Assembly: GCA_016709675.1 (NCBI GenBank) | Contig: JADJMH010000034.1 | Location: 124,001 to 188,000, forward strand | Direction of reading: 5' to 3' | DNA length: 64,000 nt | From: Candidatus Accumulibacter proximus | GTDB taxonomy: Bacteria > Pseudomonadota > Gammaproteobacteria > Burkholderiales > Rhodocyclaceae | Shown here: piece after piece, positions 1 through 8,068 of the stretch | Layout: the number at the start of each line of letters is the position of its first letter | Numbering within the stretch: the stretch's first letter is position 1 | Translations under genes and position numbers: made by a program | Notes under the pieces: model-generated | Seen by the model: only the letters and a program-made list of their open reading frames with translations | Database searches by the model: none | Told to the model about the DNA's origin: nothing

Positions 1-663
1 CTGCGCACTCATCACTGGCAAGCCGTCGGACTGGAAGAGTTCCTTGCCATCGGGCTGGTAGCCCTGACCTACGGCGTCGCGCAGCTTGCCCATGCGCTGG
101 GATTTCTGGCCGTTTTTGCCGCCGGTCTGGCCCTGCAGCGTGTCAACCAAGACAGCCGCTCGCAGGCGGCCCCGAAGGATGGGCCGGCCGGCTTGCAGGG
201 CAAAGCGGCGCACCTTGCCGTTGCCACCCATCCCGACCTCGCCGGAGCCTATATGGGGCAGGCGGTACGCGGTTTCAACGAGCAACTGGAGCGCATCGCC
301 GAACTGGTGATTGTTCTGGTGGTCGGCGCGATGCTGTCCTACACCCGCGTCGATTGGGGTACGATCGGCTTCGTGCTGCTGCTGCTCGTGGTCCTTCGCC
401 CGCTCTCGGTGTGGATCGGCTTGAGCGGCGCGTCGGTGTCGGGAGATCAGCGTCTTCTGATCTCGTGGTTCGGCATCCGTGGCATCGGCTCAATCTACTA
501 TCTGATGTTCGCGCTCAATCATGGCCTCGTCGGCCCGCTGGCCGACGAGGCCATCACCCTGACCCTGACCACGGTAGGGGTTTCGATTGTCGTGCATGGC
601 ATCTCCGTGACGCCATTGATGACCCGCTACGCCAGGCGGACGCTAGGCCGGAGCCGCCGCTAG
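1..663 (+). CDS. Cation/proton antiporter, C-terminal part (5' end outside window)
   Basis: The reading frame is open from the first base and ends at TAG 661-663. It encodes the last ~220 residues of a CPA-type sodium(potassium)/proton antiporter of the inner membrane. Visible are several hydrophobic helices, a hydrophilic linker (about residues 48-85), and the family motif WFGIRGIGSIYYL followed by a helix ending VHGISVTPLM. The same C-terminal pattern (WFGVRGIGSLYYL, VHGISVKPLM) occurs in the internally deleted copy at 28255-28935. The exchanged ion cannot be told from this fragment. Family call is firm. Confidence 0.85.
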   Translation: MRTHHWQAVGLEEFLAIGLVALTYGVAQLAHALGFLAVFAAGLALQRVNQDSRSQAAPKDGPAGLQGKAAHLAVATHPDLAGAYMGQAVRGFNEQLERIAELVIVLVVGAMLSYTRVDWGTIGFVLLLLVVLRPLSVWIGLSGASVSGDQRLLISWFGIRGIGSIYYLMFALNHGLVGPLADEAITLTLTTVGVSIVVHGISVTPLMTRYARRTLGRSRR

Positions 664-1023
664 CAAGCTGGCAAACGCCACCAGGACGCACGCAATGCCT
701 TCACGCCGGCATTGCCAGGCTGGTGCGGACGGCCAGCGGGCCGAGAATCTGGCACGCCGCTTCTTTCAGCGGCGCATAGCCACCCATCGTGCAAAGGGTG
801 CGGATTTCGTGGCGGGCTTCGAGGCAAACTGATATGAACCGGTTCCCCTGCGCTGATCATCGGCGTGCATCGGCCTGGGCCCGGCCGGACTGATCGGCCG
901 GGATCCTTTTGGTGCGAGCCGGTTGATCGAACGGATCTGATCCCTCGGCAGAGCCAGCGGTATCAGTGTCACTTTCCGTGGTGCTCGATGGAGTGACGGC
1001 GGTCGCGCTGGCAGGGTGGGGAC
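664..1023. other. Intergenic stretch, no supported gene
   Basis: These 360 bases lie between the antiporter stop and the stop of the reverse-strand coiled-coil gene. Frames here are short and have no convincing start or ribosome site. A reverse-strand frame around 700-850 reads protein-like (VCLEARHEIR ... LGPLAVRTSL) but has no start, so at most it is a fragment. I see no promoter or terminator that I can defend. Confidence 0.5.
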
Positions 1024-1308
1024 TTAGACCTGGGACTTGAAGTAGTTGAAGGAATGAACGAAGGCGTCGCGAATCTTCTCCATTTCGGCAACCATGGCGT
1101 CCCAGGAATCCTCGCCGGCGGCCTTGAGTTCGTCGAGCTTGGTGACGGCAAGCTGGGATTGCTCACGGAGCTTGGCCATCTGGTCGGCGTATTTCGCCCG
1201 CGCATCTGCTTTCGCTTCCTTTGCTTTGGCTTCCAGCTCGCTCATCTTTGCATTCACCTCGTCGAGTTGAAGTTTCATCTTCTCGATGTAGTCGTCTCTT
1301 TTTGACAT
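1024..1308 (-). CDS. Small charged coiled-coil protein (94 aa), function unknown
   Basis: Almost the whole protein is a heptad-like amphipathic helix rich in Lys, Glu and Ala (MSKRDDYIEKMKLQLDEVNA at the start), ending in an aromatic tail (HSFNYFKSQV). It has no signal peptide or membrane segment, so it is probably cytoplasmic. Small coiled-coil proteins of this kind are common beside stress genes in betaproteobacteria, but no function is established. Its leader carries five copies of a 9-11 bp repeat directly before the gene, and a copy of the dyad motif at 1472-1487 is oriented toward it. The gene stands alone, divergent from the ATPase-tail gene. Confidence 0.75.
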   Translation of the reverse strand: MSKRDDYIEKMKLQLDEVNAKMSELEAKAKEAKADARAKYADQMAKLREQSQLAVTKLDELKAAGEDSWDAMVAEMEKIRDAFVHSFNYFKSQV

Positions 1309-1324
1309 GGCTAAGGCTCCTTGT

Positions 1325-1371
1325 GGTTGAAAAGGTTGAAAAGGTTGAAAAGGTTGAAGAAAGGTTGAAAA
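1325..1371 (-). repeat. Tandem 9-bp repeat in leader of coiled-coil gene
   Basis: Five consecutive copies of GGTTGAAAA (the fourth is expanded to 11 bp) lie 17-63 bp upstream of the ATG at 1308. On the coding strand the unit reads TTTTCAACC. No coding role is visible. Confidence 0.9.
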
Positions 1372-1471
1372 GGGTCTGGTCTGGGAGCGTTCAGGCGCTG
1401 TTCTGTATCGAATGGTGTCTTCCGGTCCCTCTGTTCACTGCTCAAGGATAGGCAGAGGAGGACGGGCAGTC

Positions 1472-1487
1472 TGTGCGCTGGCGTACA
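1472..1487 (-). promoter_or_regulatory. Dyad motif, copy 1 (upstream of coiled-coil gene)
   Basis: TGTGCGCTGGCGTACA on the + strand. Read toward the coiled-coil gene it is TGTACGCCAGCGCACA followed by GA, the orientation shared by most copies. It lies 163 bp from that start codon. Proposed as an operator by recurrence and symmetry, not by experiment. Confidence 0.6.
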
Positions 1488-1687
1488 AAGGCTGGCAAAG
1501 CCTGGTACAAGCAGCACCGAACGCGCTTGTTCGGTCGTGCCTGGCGAGCCGGCTCGGAAGGTATCAGCCAGGGTCCAGCAACTGCGGACCTCTCTTCGCG
1601 CGACGCTGCAGTGTGCGGTAACGCACAGACGTGGTGTGCCCCGGCCGTCCACCCTCCGGGTTGAAAGAAGACCAGAGGAGGACGACC

Positions 1688-2254
1688 GTGAGCCACATGA
1701 CCTCCCCTCAGGGGTCCGCAGTGTCGGCCGTCTCCGTGTTCGTGGGCGTGTTCCTCATCGTCGAATCCTTCGGCCCGTTCCTGATGGGCGTCTGGCTGGT
1801 ATCCAACGAGCACGCGCTGGCCCTCTTTGGTTTGCCGACGAACAGTGGGCTGCAGACCCTGATGCTCCTCCAACTGGTTATCGGGGGCAATGTGCTGCTG
1901 TTCGCCAGCGGCAGCGGAAAGGCCTCTCCGTGGCCGCCGCGCCCGCCGACAGCGCTCTTCTCGCTGCTTCTGCTTGCGCAGGTAACGACCACGCTGGTCT
2001 GCGCCACGGGCGTGCTGGTCGAGCCGATCTCATGGCAGGTCATCGGCTGGGTGTGGGCCTACAACCTGATGTGGTTGGCGATCCTGCGCGGCATCTGGCT
2101 GACCGTCGGGTGCTTGGCCCCTTGCCGTGCCGCACCTGAGTTCGCACAGGGAGGCGGGGGGCCATCGATCGCTGCCGCCACAACTGCCGGCGACCATGGC
2201 GACCGCCTTCCGCCATACCTGATCAGCAGAGCCGCGGCTGATCGACTGCCGTAA
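1688..2254 (+). CDS. Stand-alone C-terminal transmembrane part of a P-type H+-ATPase
   Basis: Starts at GTG 1688 behind a strong ribosome site (AGAGGAGGAC at 1675-1684). The ~188-residue product matches the last membrane helices of plasma-membrane proton-efflux P-type ATPases (PMA1/TIGR01647 type). It has a helix VFVGVFLIVES, then LQTLMLLQLVIGGNVLLF, a proline-rich PWPPRPP loop, then VLVEPISWQVIGWVWAYNL. The phosphorylation (DKTGT) and ATP-binding domains are absent, and no ATPase frame precedes it. The tail after about residue 145 is low complexity. Either a truncated remnant or a small membrane protein translated on its own. The family match is from motif memory, not a search. Confidence 0.6.
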   Translation: MSHMTSPQGSAVSAVSVFVGVFLIVESFGPFLMGVWLVSNEHALALFGLPTNSGLQTLMLLQLVIGGNVLLFASGSGKASPWPPRPPTALFSLLLLAQVTTTLVCATGVLVEPISWQVIGWVWAYNLMWLAILRGIWLTVGCLAPCRAAPEFAQGGGGPSIAAATTAGDHGDRLPPYLISRAAADRLP

Positions 2255-2316
2255 GGGCCACCAGTGCCCAGCGACGCGGGTGCGATGCGATGAGCTGACG
2301 GGAAGCGGGGATTGCC

Positions 2317-2332
2317 TGTGCGCTGCCGTACA
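2317..2332 (+). promoter_or_regulatory. Dyad motif, copy 2 (upstream of PRC-barrel gene)
   Basis: TGTGCGCTGCCGTACA followed by GA, 102 bp upstream of the PRC-barrel start at 2435. Confidence 0.6.
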
Positions 2333-2434
2333 GACCGCACCGTGTCCTTCGCCTACCTTGCGTGGACCGAGTGCCGGACCCCTGGTCCCGACGCTACGGC
2401 CAACTGACGAAACCAATCCTTTGGAGATATGACT

Positions 2435-2860
2435 ATGAACTACGAAGATCGCGATACTTATGGCATGTACAAGGACCATGGCACCAGCGAACCCGGACCG
2501 GATCAGCGGCGCGGTCCCGGCCCCGAGATGATGGGCGCCAACACCCTCGTCGGCAACGCCGTCTATAACCATCAGGATGAAGATCTGGGCGACATCAAGG
2601 AGATCATGCTGGATCTGCGCAACGGCACGGTGGCCTACGCGGTGCTCTCCTTCGGCGGCTTCCTCGGCATGGGCGAGAAGCTCTTCGCGGTGCCGTGGCA
2701 CGCCTTGACGCTGGATACGCTGAACAAGCGCTTTGTATTGAAGGTCGAGAAGGCGCGCCTGGAACACGCGCCAGGCTTCGACAAGGGCCACTGGCCGAAC
2801 ATGGCGGATCAGTCCTGGGCACGGGAAATCCATTCCTATTACGGGACCCAGCCGCATTGA
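2435..2860 (+). CDS. PRC-barrel domain protein
   Basis: A 141-residue soluble protein. After a hydrophilic N-terminus (MNYEDRDTYG) comes a PRC-barrel: LVGNAVYNHQDEDLGDIKEI, then YAVLSFGGFLGMGEKLFAVP, then a C-terminal region with HSYYGTQPH. ATG 2435 is preferred over ATG 2429 because GGAGA at 2423-2427 lies at good spacing from it. A paralogue lies on the reverse strand at 47322-47723 and shares the SFGxxxGMGEK and EIHxYYG signatures. PRC-barrels bind RNA or proteins in several contexts (RimM, photosynthetic reaction centre). In this small-gene setting a stress role is likely but unproven. Confidence 0.85.
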   Translation: MNYEDRDTYGMYKDHGTSEPGPDQRRGPGPEMMGANTLVGNAVYNHQDEDLGDIKEIMLDLRNGTVAYAVLSFGGFLGMGEKLFAVPWHALTLDTLNKRFVLKVEKARLEHAPGFDKGHWPNMADQSWAREIHSYYGTQPH

Positions 2861-2886
2861 CCTGTGCGGGTTGGTTGTTAGGCGCT

Positions 2887-2908
2887 TTCGCCGGCAGCTG
2901 CCGGCGAA
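2887..2908. terminator. Perfect 22-bp palindrome after PRC-barrel gene
   Basis: A self-complementary 22-mer (left half TTCGCCGGCAG) starts 27 bp after the PRC-barrel stop. It is flanked by further pairing GCGCT/AGCGC. It would form a strong hairpin but has no T-run, so intrinsic termination is only possible. Confidence 0.45.
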
Positions 2909-2944
2909 CAGCGCAGCAATATCCCGGTAAGTAACTGCCGCCTA

Positions 2945-2960
2945 TGTTCGCCGGCGCACA
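2945..2960 (+). promoter_or_regulatory. Dyad motif, copy 3 (upstream of DUF5670 gene)
   Basis: TGTTCGCCGGCGCACA followed by GA, 160 bp upstream of the start at 3121. Confidence 0.6.
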
Positions 2961-3120
2961 GAAATCGCTGGCGCGAAGGGGACAATGTTTATTGAGTTCA
3001 GTGGCTGGTGGAGCGGGGCAAAGCCCCAATCGCGGCCGCAAGACCGGTCAAGGGTCGGTTCAGGCGTTCCTTGACATGAACTCGAATTCAACCTGGAACA
3101 ACCTGGAAAGGATAGTCGAC

Positions 3121-3270
3121 ATGTTGTACACCATCGCCGTCATTCTCGTCATCTTGTGGCTCCTTGGTTTGGTTACGTCTTACACCATGGGGGGCTTCAT
3201 TCATATTCTCCTGGTCATCGCCATCGTGTCGATCCTGGTCAACGTCATCAGCGGGCGTCGCTCCGGCTGA
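3121..3270 (+). CDS. lmo0937/DUF5670-family small membrane protein (49 aa)
   Basis: Short protein with two hydrophobic helices, MLYTIAVILVILWLLGLV and IHILLVIAIVSILVNVI, joined by the family-typical TSYTMGGF turn and ending GRRSG. Start at ATG 3121 is fixed by GGAAAGGA at 3107-3114 and by the family's usual length of about 50 residues. A 10-bp repeat (CAACCTGGAA twice, 3089-3108) overlaps the ribosome site. Function of the family is unknown; members are often found with stress genes. Confidence 0.85.
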   Translation: MLYTIAVILVILWLLGLVTSYTMGGFIHILLVIAIVSILVNVISGRRSG

Positions 3271-3314
3271 GTCCACCGTGGCCGCTGGCCAGGGCAACGG
3301 GAAACTGAAAAATC

Positions 3315-3512
3315 ATGATCATTGGCAACAGCAAATTTGCTCTTCTCGCTCTGGTGGCTGCGGGGTGCCTCGCGGCTTTTGCCATCGGCCGTCGCCCCCG
3401 CCCGCTCGACCGGCAGCAACTCGAGGAAGGCTTGCGCACCTGGGAGGACGAGGGCGGAAATCTGGCCCGGTCCGGCGCTCCGGCAATGCGCGCCCGAGGG
3501 GGCCCGCCGTAA
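3315..3512 (+). CDS. Small membrane-anchored hypothetical protein (65 aa)
   Basis: One N-terminal hydrophobic segment (FALLALVAAGCLAAFAIG), then a short charged tail (RPLDRQQLEEGLRTWEDEGG). No recognised domain. The ribosome site is weak. It lies 44 bp after the DUF5670 gene and may share its transcript. The Cys in the hydrophobic segment is not in a good lipobox. Real gene status is moderate. Confidence 0.5.
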   Translation: MIIGNSKFALLALVAAGCLAAFAIGRRPRPLDRQQLEEGLRTWEDEGGNLARSGAPAMRARGGPP

Positions 3513-3603
3513 GCCCCTGAGTCTTTTTGACTCGTGCGCCAGTCCCTTGAAACGCGATTGGTCCGAGCCAGCGTCCATCCACCAACCAACCGAGGACCCA
3601 CAA

Positions 3604-4182
3604 ATGAATGCATCTGCCCTGAAAGAAGTGTCGGCGGAGCGGCCGCCGCTTTCCGATATCAAGACCTTGCGCCAGCGCGCACGCGAGCATATCGAGGACG
3701 GCGCGGTCACGGCCGGCTATGCCGCCGACCGCGAGAATGTGATCGAGACCCTGAACGAGGCGCTTGCTACCGAGCTGGTCTGCGTGCTGCGTTACAAACG
3801 CCACTACTTCATGGCAGCCGGCATTCACGCGGCGCCGGTGGCCGCCGAGTTTCTGGCGCATGCGACCGAAGAGATGGCGCATGCCGACCTGCTCGCCAAA
3901 CGCATCATCGAGCTTGGCGGCGAGCCGAATTTCTCGCCCGACGGGCTGGCAGCGCGCAGCCATGCGGAGTATGTCGAGGGCGATTCGCTGGGGAGCATGA
4001 TCACGGAAGACCTGATTGCCGAGCGCATCGCCATCGAAAGCTATCGCGAGATGATTGCCTACCTCGGCAATCGTGATCCGAGCACGGTGCGCATGCTGGA
4101 GGAAATACTGGCCAGCGAAGAGGAGCATGCCGAAGACCTGTCGTCGCTCCTCAAGGGCATGAAGGATTACGGGAAGGTCTGA
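3604..4182 (+). CDS. Bacterioferritin/ferritin-like di-iron protein (192 aa)
   Basis: A four-helix ferritin-like protein, probably cytoplasmic iron storage or oxidative protection. Metal ligands are visible: a Glu in NEALATELVCVLRYKRHYF, an ExxH in TEEMAHADLL, a Glu in the third helix (EDLIAERIAIESY), and a second ExxH in SEEEHAEDL. This is the arrangement of the bacterioferritin ferroxidase centre. A basic/acidic N-terminal tail of ~45 residues precedes the bundle. Start ATG 3604 follows GAGGA at 3591. Heme binding cannot be judged. Confidence 0.85.
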   Translation: MNASALKEVSAERPPLSDIKTLRQRAREHIEDGAVTAGYAADRENVIETLNEALATELVCVLRYKRHYFMAAGIHAAPVAAEFLAHATEEMAHADLLAKRIIELGGEPNFSPDGLAARSHAEYVEGDSLGSMITEDLIAERIAIESYREMIAYLGNRDPSTVRMLEEILASEEEHAEDLSSLLKGMKDYGKV

Positions 4183-4263
4183 TCGCGACGAATGTGCGCT
4201 CCTTCTTGTTGATCTCGCTGATCTCGTGCGACACTGAAGGGAGTCCACAAGGACTACGACCGG

Positions 4264-7200
4264 ATGAAAGCGACGAGCAAGATCATGGCTGCGTCTGCAG
4301 CAGCGGCCCTCCTGGTCGCGCTGGCGGCGGCGGCATCGTTGTCGTCTTTCCGGCAGATCGAGGAAGGTGCACAGGCGCGCCAGCGTAGCCATCTTGCCAT
4401 CAGCAGCGCAGACGATCTGCTGTCTTCGCTGAGAGATGCGGAGATCAGCCAGCGTGCTTATTCACTGAGCGGCGATCAAGCCTTGCTTGAACCGTATCCG
4501 GCGGCGCGCGATCGCATCCGCGGCCATCTGGAGCAATTGCGTCGGCTCGCCGCGCTCGGTGTTGCCGAGAAGAATCTCGATGCGCTGGGCCCATTGATGG
4601 CTGCCAAACTCGCGGAAATGTCGCAGGTGGTTGCGTTGCGCCGTGACGGTGACTCGGTCGCTGCACTGAAGCTGGTGCGCAGTGCCGAGGGGCGGCAGTT
4701 GATGGATTCGATTCGCGCCGAAATCAGTGGCGTCGTTGCTGTGGAGGAAGCCTCGCTGCGACAGCACGAAGCGGACTTCAAGTCGATCCTGCGCCGCCTG
4801 CTGGCAGTCATCGTCAGCGCGAGTCTCCTGTTGCTCCTGTTGGCATTGTCCTTTGCCCACCTGATCCATCGACCCGCACGGCCGCGACTCAGGACTGCCG
4901 GGGAGCTCGAAACAGGCCACTTGTTCGAGGCTCAGGAAGTGGTCAATGAGCAACTGCAGCAGGCCAATGCGACCTTGCGCAACAGCGAGGAGAGGCTTGC
5001 CGTGACGCTCAACTCGATCGGTGACGCGGTCATAGCCACGGATGCGCGAGCGCGCGTGATGCGCATGAATCCGGTGGCCGAGCAGCTGACCGGCTGGGCA
5101 CAGGCGGAAGCCACAGGCCGTCCGGTGGAAGACGTGTTTCACATCGTCAACCAGGAAACCCGTCAACCGTCGACGATCCCGGTCATGGAAACCCTGGCCC
5201 ATGGCACCAAACAGGGCCTGGCCAACCACACCGTACTGATCGCGCGCGACGGTAGTGAGCGGGCAATCGCCGACAGTTGCGCACCTATCCGCGACCTGGA
5301 CGGCCAGATCCTCGGTGCCGTGCTGGTGTTCCGTGATGTCACCGAGGAATATGCCGCGCAGCAGGCCCTGCGCGACAGCACCGCGCTGATCGAGGCGATT
5401 CTCAAGACCGTGGTGGACGGCATCATCACCCTGCAGGCCCGCAGCGGCCGCATCGAGACCGTCAACCCGGCGGCCGAGCAGATGTTTGGCTACACCGCGG
5501 CAGAACTGATCGGACAGGACTTCAGCCTGCTCATACCCGAGCTTGCGCAGGGCCAGAGCGCGGCTTCCCTCGAGCATTACAGTGCGAGCCCTGAGGCGCG
5601 CGCGATGGGTCGCGGACGCGAAGTCGTCGGCCGGCGCAAGGAGGGTAGCGCTTTCCCGCTGGAGATCGCGGCGAGCGAAATGTGGCTCGGCGGCCAGCGT
5701 TACTTCACCGGTATTCTGCGCGATATCACGGCGCGCAAGCAGGCCGACGCGGCATTGCTCAAAGCGGGGGCTTTGCAGAGCGCGATCTTCAATAGCGCCA
5801 ACTTCTCGAGTATCGCCACCGACGCCCGTGGCGTCATTCAGATCTTCAACGTCGGCGCCGAACACATGCTGGGTTACTCGGCAGCGGAAGTGCTGAACAG
5901 GATCACGCCGGCTGACATCTCCGATCCTGCGGAAGTGATCGCCCGTGCCAGGGCGTTGAGCCTCGAGCTGGGGACGCCGATTGCGCCTGGCTTCGAAGCA
6001 TTGGTGTTCAAGGCGTCGCGCGGCATCGGCGATGTCTACGAGTTGACCTACATCCGCAAGGACGGCAGCCGCTTGCCAGCCGAGGTATCCGTGACCGCCC
6101 TGCGTGACCCGCAGGACTCGATTATCGGTTACCTGTTGATCGGCACCGACAATACCGAGCGCCAGCGGATCGCGGCCGAGCGCGCGCTGCTCGATCAGCT
6201 CTTGCGGGACAAGAACGCCGAGCTCGAGAGCGCCAGATTGGTGGCTGAGCGGGCCAATCTTGCCAAGTCAGACTTCCTTTCCGGCATGAGCCACGAGTTG
6301 CGCACGCCGCTCAGTGCGATCCTCGGTTTTGCCCAACTCATCGAATCCGGCTCGCCGCAGCCGACGCTTTCCCAGAAGCGAAGCATCGATCAGATTCTCA
6401 AGGCCGGATGGTACCTGCTGGAGTTGATCAACGAAATCCTCGATCTCGCGCTGATCGAGTCCGGCAAGCTGTCGTTGTCGATGGAACCGGTGTCGCTGAC
6501 CGAAGTGATGTACGAATGCGAGGCGATGATCGAGCCACAGGCGCTCACGCGTGGCATCAGCGTGGCTTTTTCCCGCTGCGAAGCGCCGTACTTCGTGCGC
6601 GCCGACCGGACACGGGTGAAGCAGATCCTCATCAACCTGCTTTCCAACGCAATCAAGTACAACAAGGTGGGTGGAAGGGTCAGCGTCGAGTGCACGCCGA
6701 GCATACCGGGATCGATGCGGATCAGCGTCCGTGACACGGGCGCAGGCCTCGCACCGGAACAGTTGGCGCAGCTCTTCCAGCCGTTCAACCGGCTCGGCCA
6801 GAAGGCGAATGTCGAGGAAGGTACCGGTATCGGCCTGATGGTGTGCAAGCGACTGGTCGAACTGATGGGCGGCGTCATCGGCGTCGAAAGCGTTGTCGGC
6901 AAAGGCTGCGTGTTCTGGATCGAACTGGACCTGATCAGCGGACCGGAAGCAACGGCGCATGCCGCCGAGCCGACGCGGGTTGTCCAGGCGCAAGTCAGCG
7001 GCGACGCACCCGTGCACACCGTGCTCTACGTCGAGGACAATCCGGCGAATCTGATGCTGGTCGAGGATCTCGTGGCCCGCCGGCCCGATATTCGTTTGCT
7101 CAGTGCGCGGGATGGCAAGCGCGGCATCGAGATTGCCCGTGCCTCGCTGCCGGATGTCATCCTGATGGACATCAACCTGCCCGGCATCAGCGGCCTCCAG

Positions 7201-7422
7201 GCACTGAGAATTCTGGCAGAAGACCCGACCACGGCGCATATACCGGTCGTCGCGCTCAGTGCCAATGCCATCCCGCGTGATATCGAGAAAGGCCTGCAAG
7301 CCGGATTCTTCCGCTATCTGACAAAACCGATCAAGGTCAATGAGTTCATGGATACGCTGGACGTCGCGTTGAAATTTGCCAGGGCGGAGATGGTCCGTTT
7401 AGCCAGACGGGACCTGGTATGA
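4264..7422 (+). CDS. Hybrid sensor histidine kinase: CHASE3-PAS(x3)-HisKA-HATPase-REC (1052 aa)
   Basis: Inner-membrane sensor kinase. An N-terminal helix (residues ~8-28) and a second one (~180-200) bracket a CHASE3-like periplasmic domain (SLRDAEISQRAYSLSGD). Three PAS domains follow, at about 240-360, 370-490 and 500-630. The HisKA motif SGMSHELRTPL places the phospho-His near residue 677. The ATPase region shows NLLSNAIKYN and GTGIGLMVCKR. The C-terminal receiver has VEDNPANL and the phospho-Asp in VILMDINLPG near 968. No HAMP is visible. The HisKA-to-REC part is nearly the same as in the kinases at 10858 and 22473. No DNA-binding partner is adjacent. Confidence 0.92.
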   Translation: MKATSKIMAASAAAALLVALAAAASLSSFRQIEEGAQARQRSHLAISSADDLLSSLRDAEISQRAYSLSGDQALLEPYPAARDRIRGHLEQLRRLAALGVAEKNLDALGPLMAAKLAEMSQVVALRRDGDSVAALKLVRSAEGRQLMDSIRAEISGVVAVEEASLRQHEADFKSILRRLLAVIVSASLLLLLLALSFAHLIHRPARPRLRTAGELETGHLFEAQEVVNEQLQQANATLRNSEERLAVTLNSIGDAVIATDARARVMRMNPVAEQLTGWAQAEATGRPVEDVFHIVNQETRQPSTIPVMETLAHGTKQGLANHTVLIARDGSERAIADSCAPIRDLDGQILGAVLVFRDVTEEYAAQQALRDSTALIEAILKTVVDGIITLQARSGRIETVNPAAEQMFGYTAAELIGQDFSLLIPELAQGQSAASLEHYSASPEARAMGRGREVVGRRKEGSAFPLEIAASEMWLGGQRYFTGILRDITARKQADAALLKAGALQSAIFNSANFSSIATDARGVIQIFNVGAEHMLGYSAAEVLNRITPADISDPAEVIARARALSLELGTPIAPGFEALVFKASRGIGDVYELTYIRKDGSRLPAEVSVTALRDPQDSIIGYLLIGTDNTERQRIAAERALLDQLLRDKNAELESARLVAERANLAKSDFLSGMSHELRTPLSAILGFAQLIESGSPQPTLSQKRSIDQILKAGWYLLELINEILDLALIESGKLSLSMEPVSLTEVMYECEAMIEPQALTRGISVAFSRCEAPYFVRADRTRVKQILINLLSNAIKYNKVGGRVSVECTPSIPGSMRISVRDTGAGLAPEQLAQLFQPFNRLGQKANVEEGTGIGLMVCKRLVELMGGVIGVESVVGKGCVFWIELDLISGPEATAHAAEPTRVVQAQVSGDAPVHTVLYVEDNPANLMLVEDLVARRPDIRLLSARDGKRGIEIARASLPDVILMDINLPGISGLQALRILAEDPTTAHIPVVALSANAIPRDIEKGLQAGFFRYLTKPIKVNEFMDTLDVALKFARAEMVRLARRDLV

Positions 7423-7468
7423 GGGTTACTGACGTGAATCGGGTGAAACGTCGCCCCGCCCCCAGGCC

Positions 7469-8068
7469 ATGTTCCTGAAACGCTTGCGGCAGGCAACGAG
7501 TGGGCGTCATCGGGCGCTCGAGTGCCAATTGCCTTTGCTTGACCCTCGGCTGTCGCGCCAGAGCTATCACCGGATCGTCAGCCGATTTTTCGGCTACTAC
7601 GAGCCGCTGGAAGCGCGCTTGCTGAGCTTGCCGTGGTGGCATGAGATCGGCGTGGACTACGCCGCCGAACGGCGCAAGACCCCACGCCTGGAGAGCGATT
7701 TGATCGCCCTCGGTGAGACGCCCGAGGCCCTGGCAAGGTTGCCGCGCTGCGCGGAATTGCCGGCGGTCGCCTCGATTCCGCAGGTCTTCGGCTGCCTTTA
7801 CGTGATCGAAGGGGCGACCCTTGGCGGGCAGCTCATCGGCAGGCACCTGCAGGCACACCTGGGTCTCTCACCGGCGTCGGGCGCCGCGTTCTTCAACGGC
7901 TACGGCGTGCAAACCGGTCGGCGCTGGCAAGCATTCGGTGCAACCCTGACCGCGCTGGTGCAACGGACAGGCGGGGAAGACGATATCATCGCGAGCGCCA
8001 ACGACACCTTCGCGACCATCGATGAATGGCTATTTCCGACATCAGGAACACGGGCGACCCACCGATGA
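7469..8068 (+). CDS. bphO: Biliverdin-producing heme oxygenase
   Basis: A 199-residue bacterial heme oxygenase that cleaves heme to biliverdin, iron and CO. The proximal-ligand region is in the first helix (TSGRHRALE). The distal helix has the glycine-rich YVIEGATLGGQLIGRH. The stop overlaps the ATG of the phytochrome gene (ATGA at 8065-8068). This placement fits supply of the biliverdin chromophore directly to the photoreceptor, as known for BphO-BphP pairs. Confidence 0.9.
   Translation: MFLKRLRQATSGRHRALECQLPLLDPRLSRQSYHRIVSRFFGYYEPLEARLLSLPWWHEIGVDYAAERRKTPRLESDLIALGETPEALARLPRCAELPAVASIPQVFGCLYVIEGATLGGQLIGRHLQAHLGLSPASGAAFFNGYGVQTGRRWQAFGATLTALVQRTGGEDDIIASANDTFATIDEWLFPTSGTRATHR

Noticed and set aside
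690..850. Reverse-strand fragment VCLEARHEIR ... AVRTSLAMPA as a gene
   Set aside because: No start codon or ribosome site and only ~50 codons; could be a remnant but cannot be supported.
4193..4212. Additional dyad motif (TGTGCGCTCCTTCTTG) before the first hybrid kinase
   Set aside because: Only the left half matches; the right half has no similarity, so it is probably chance.
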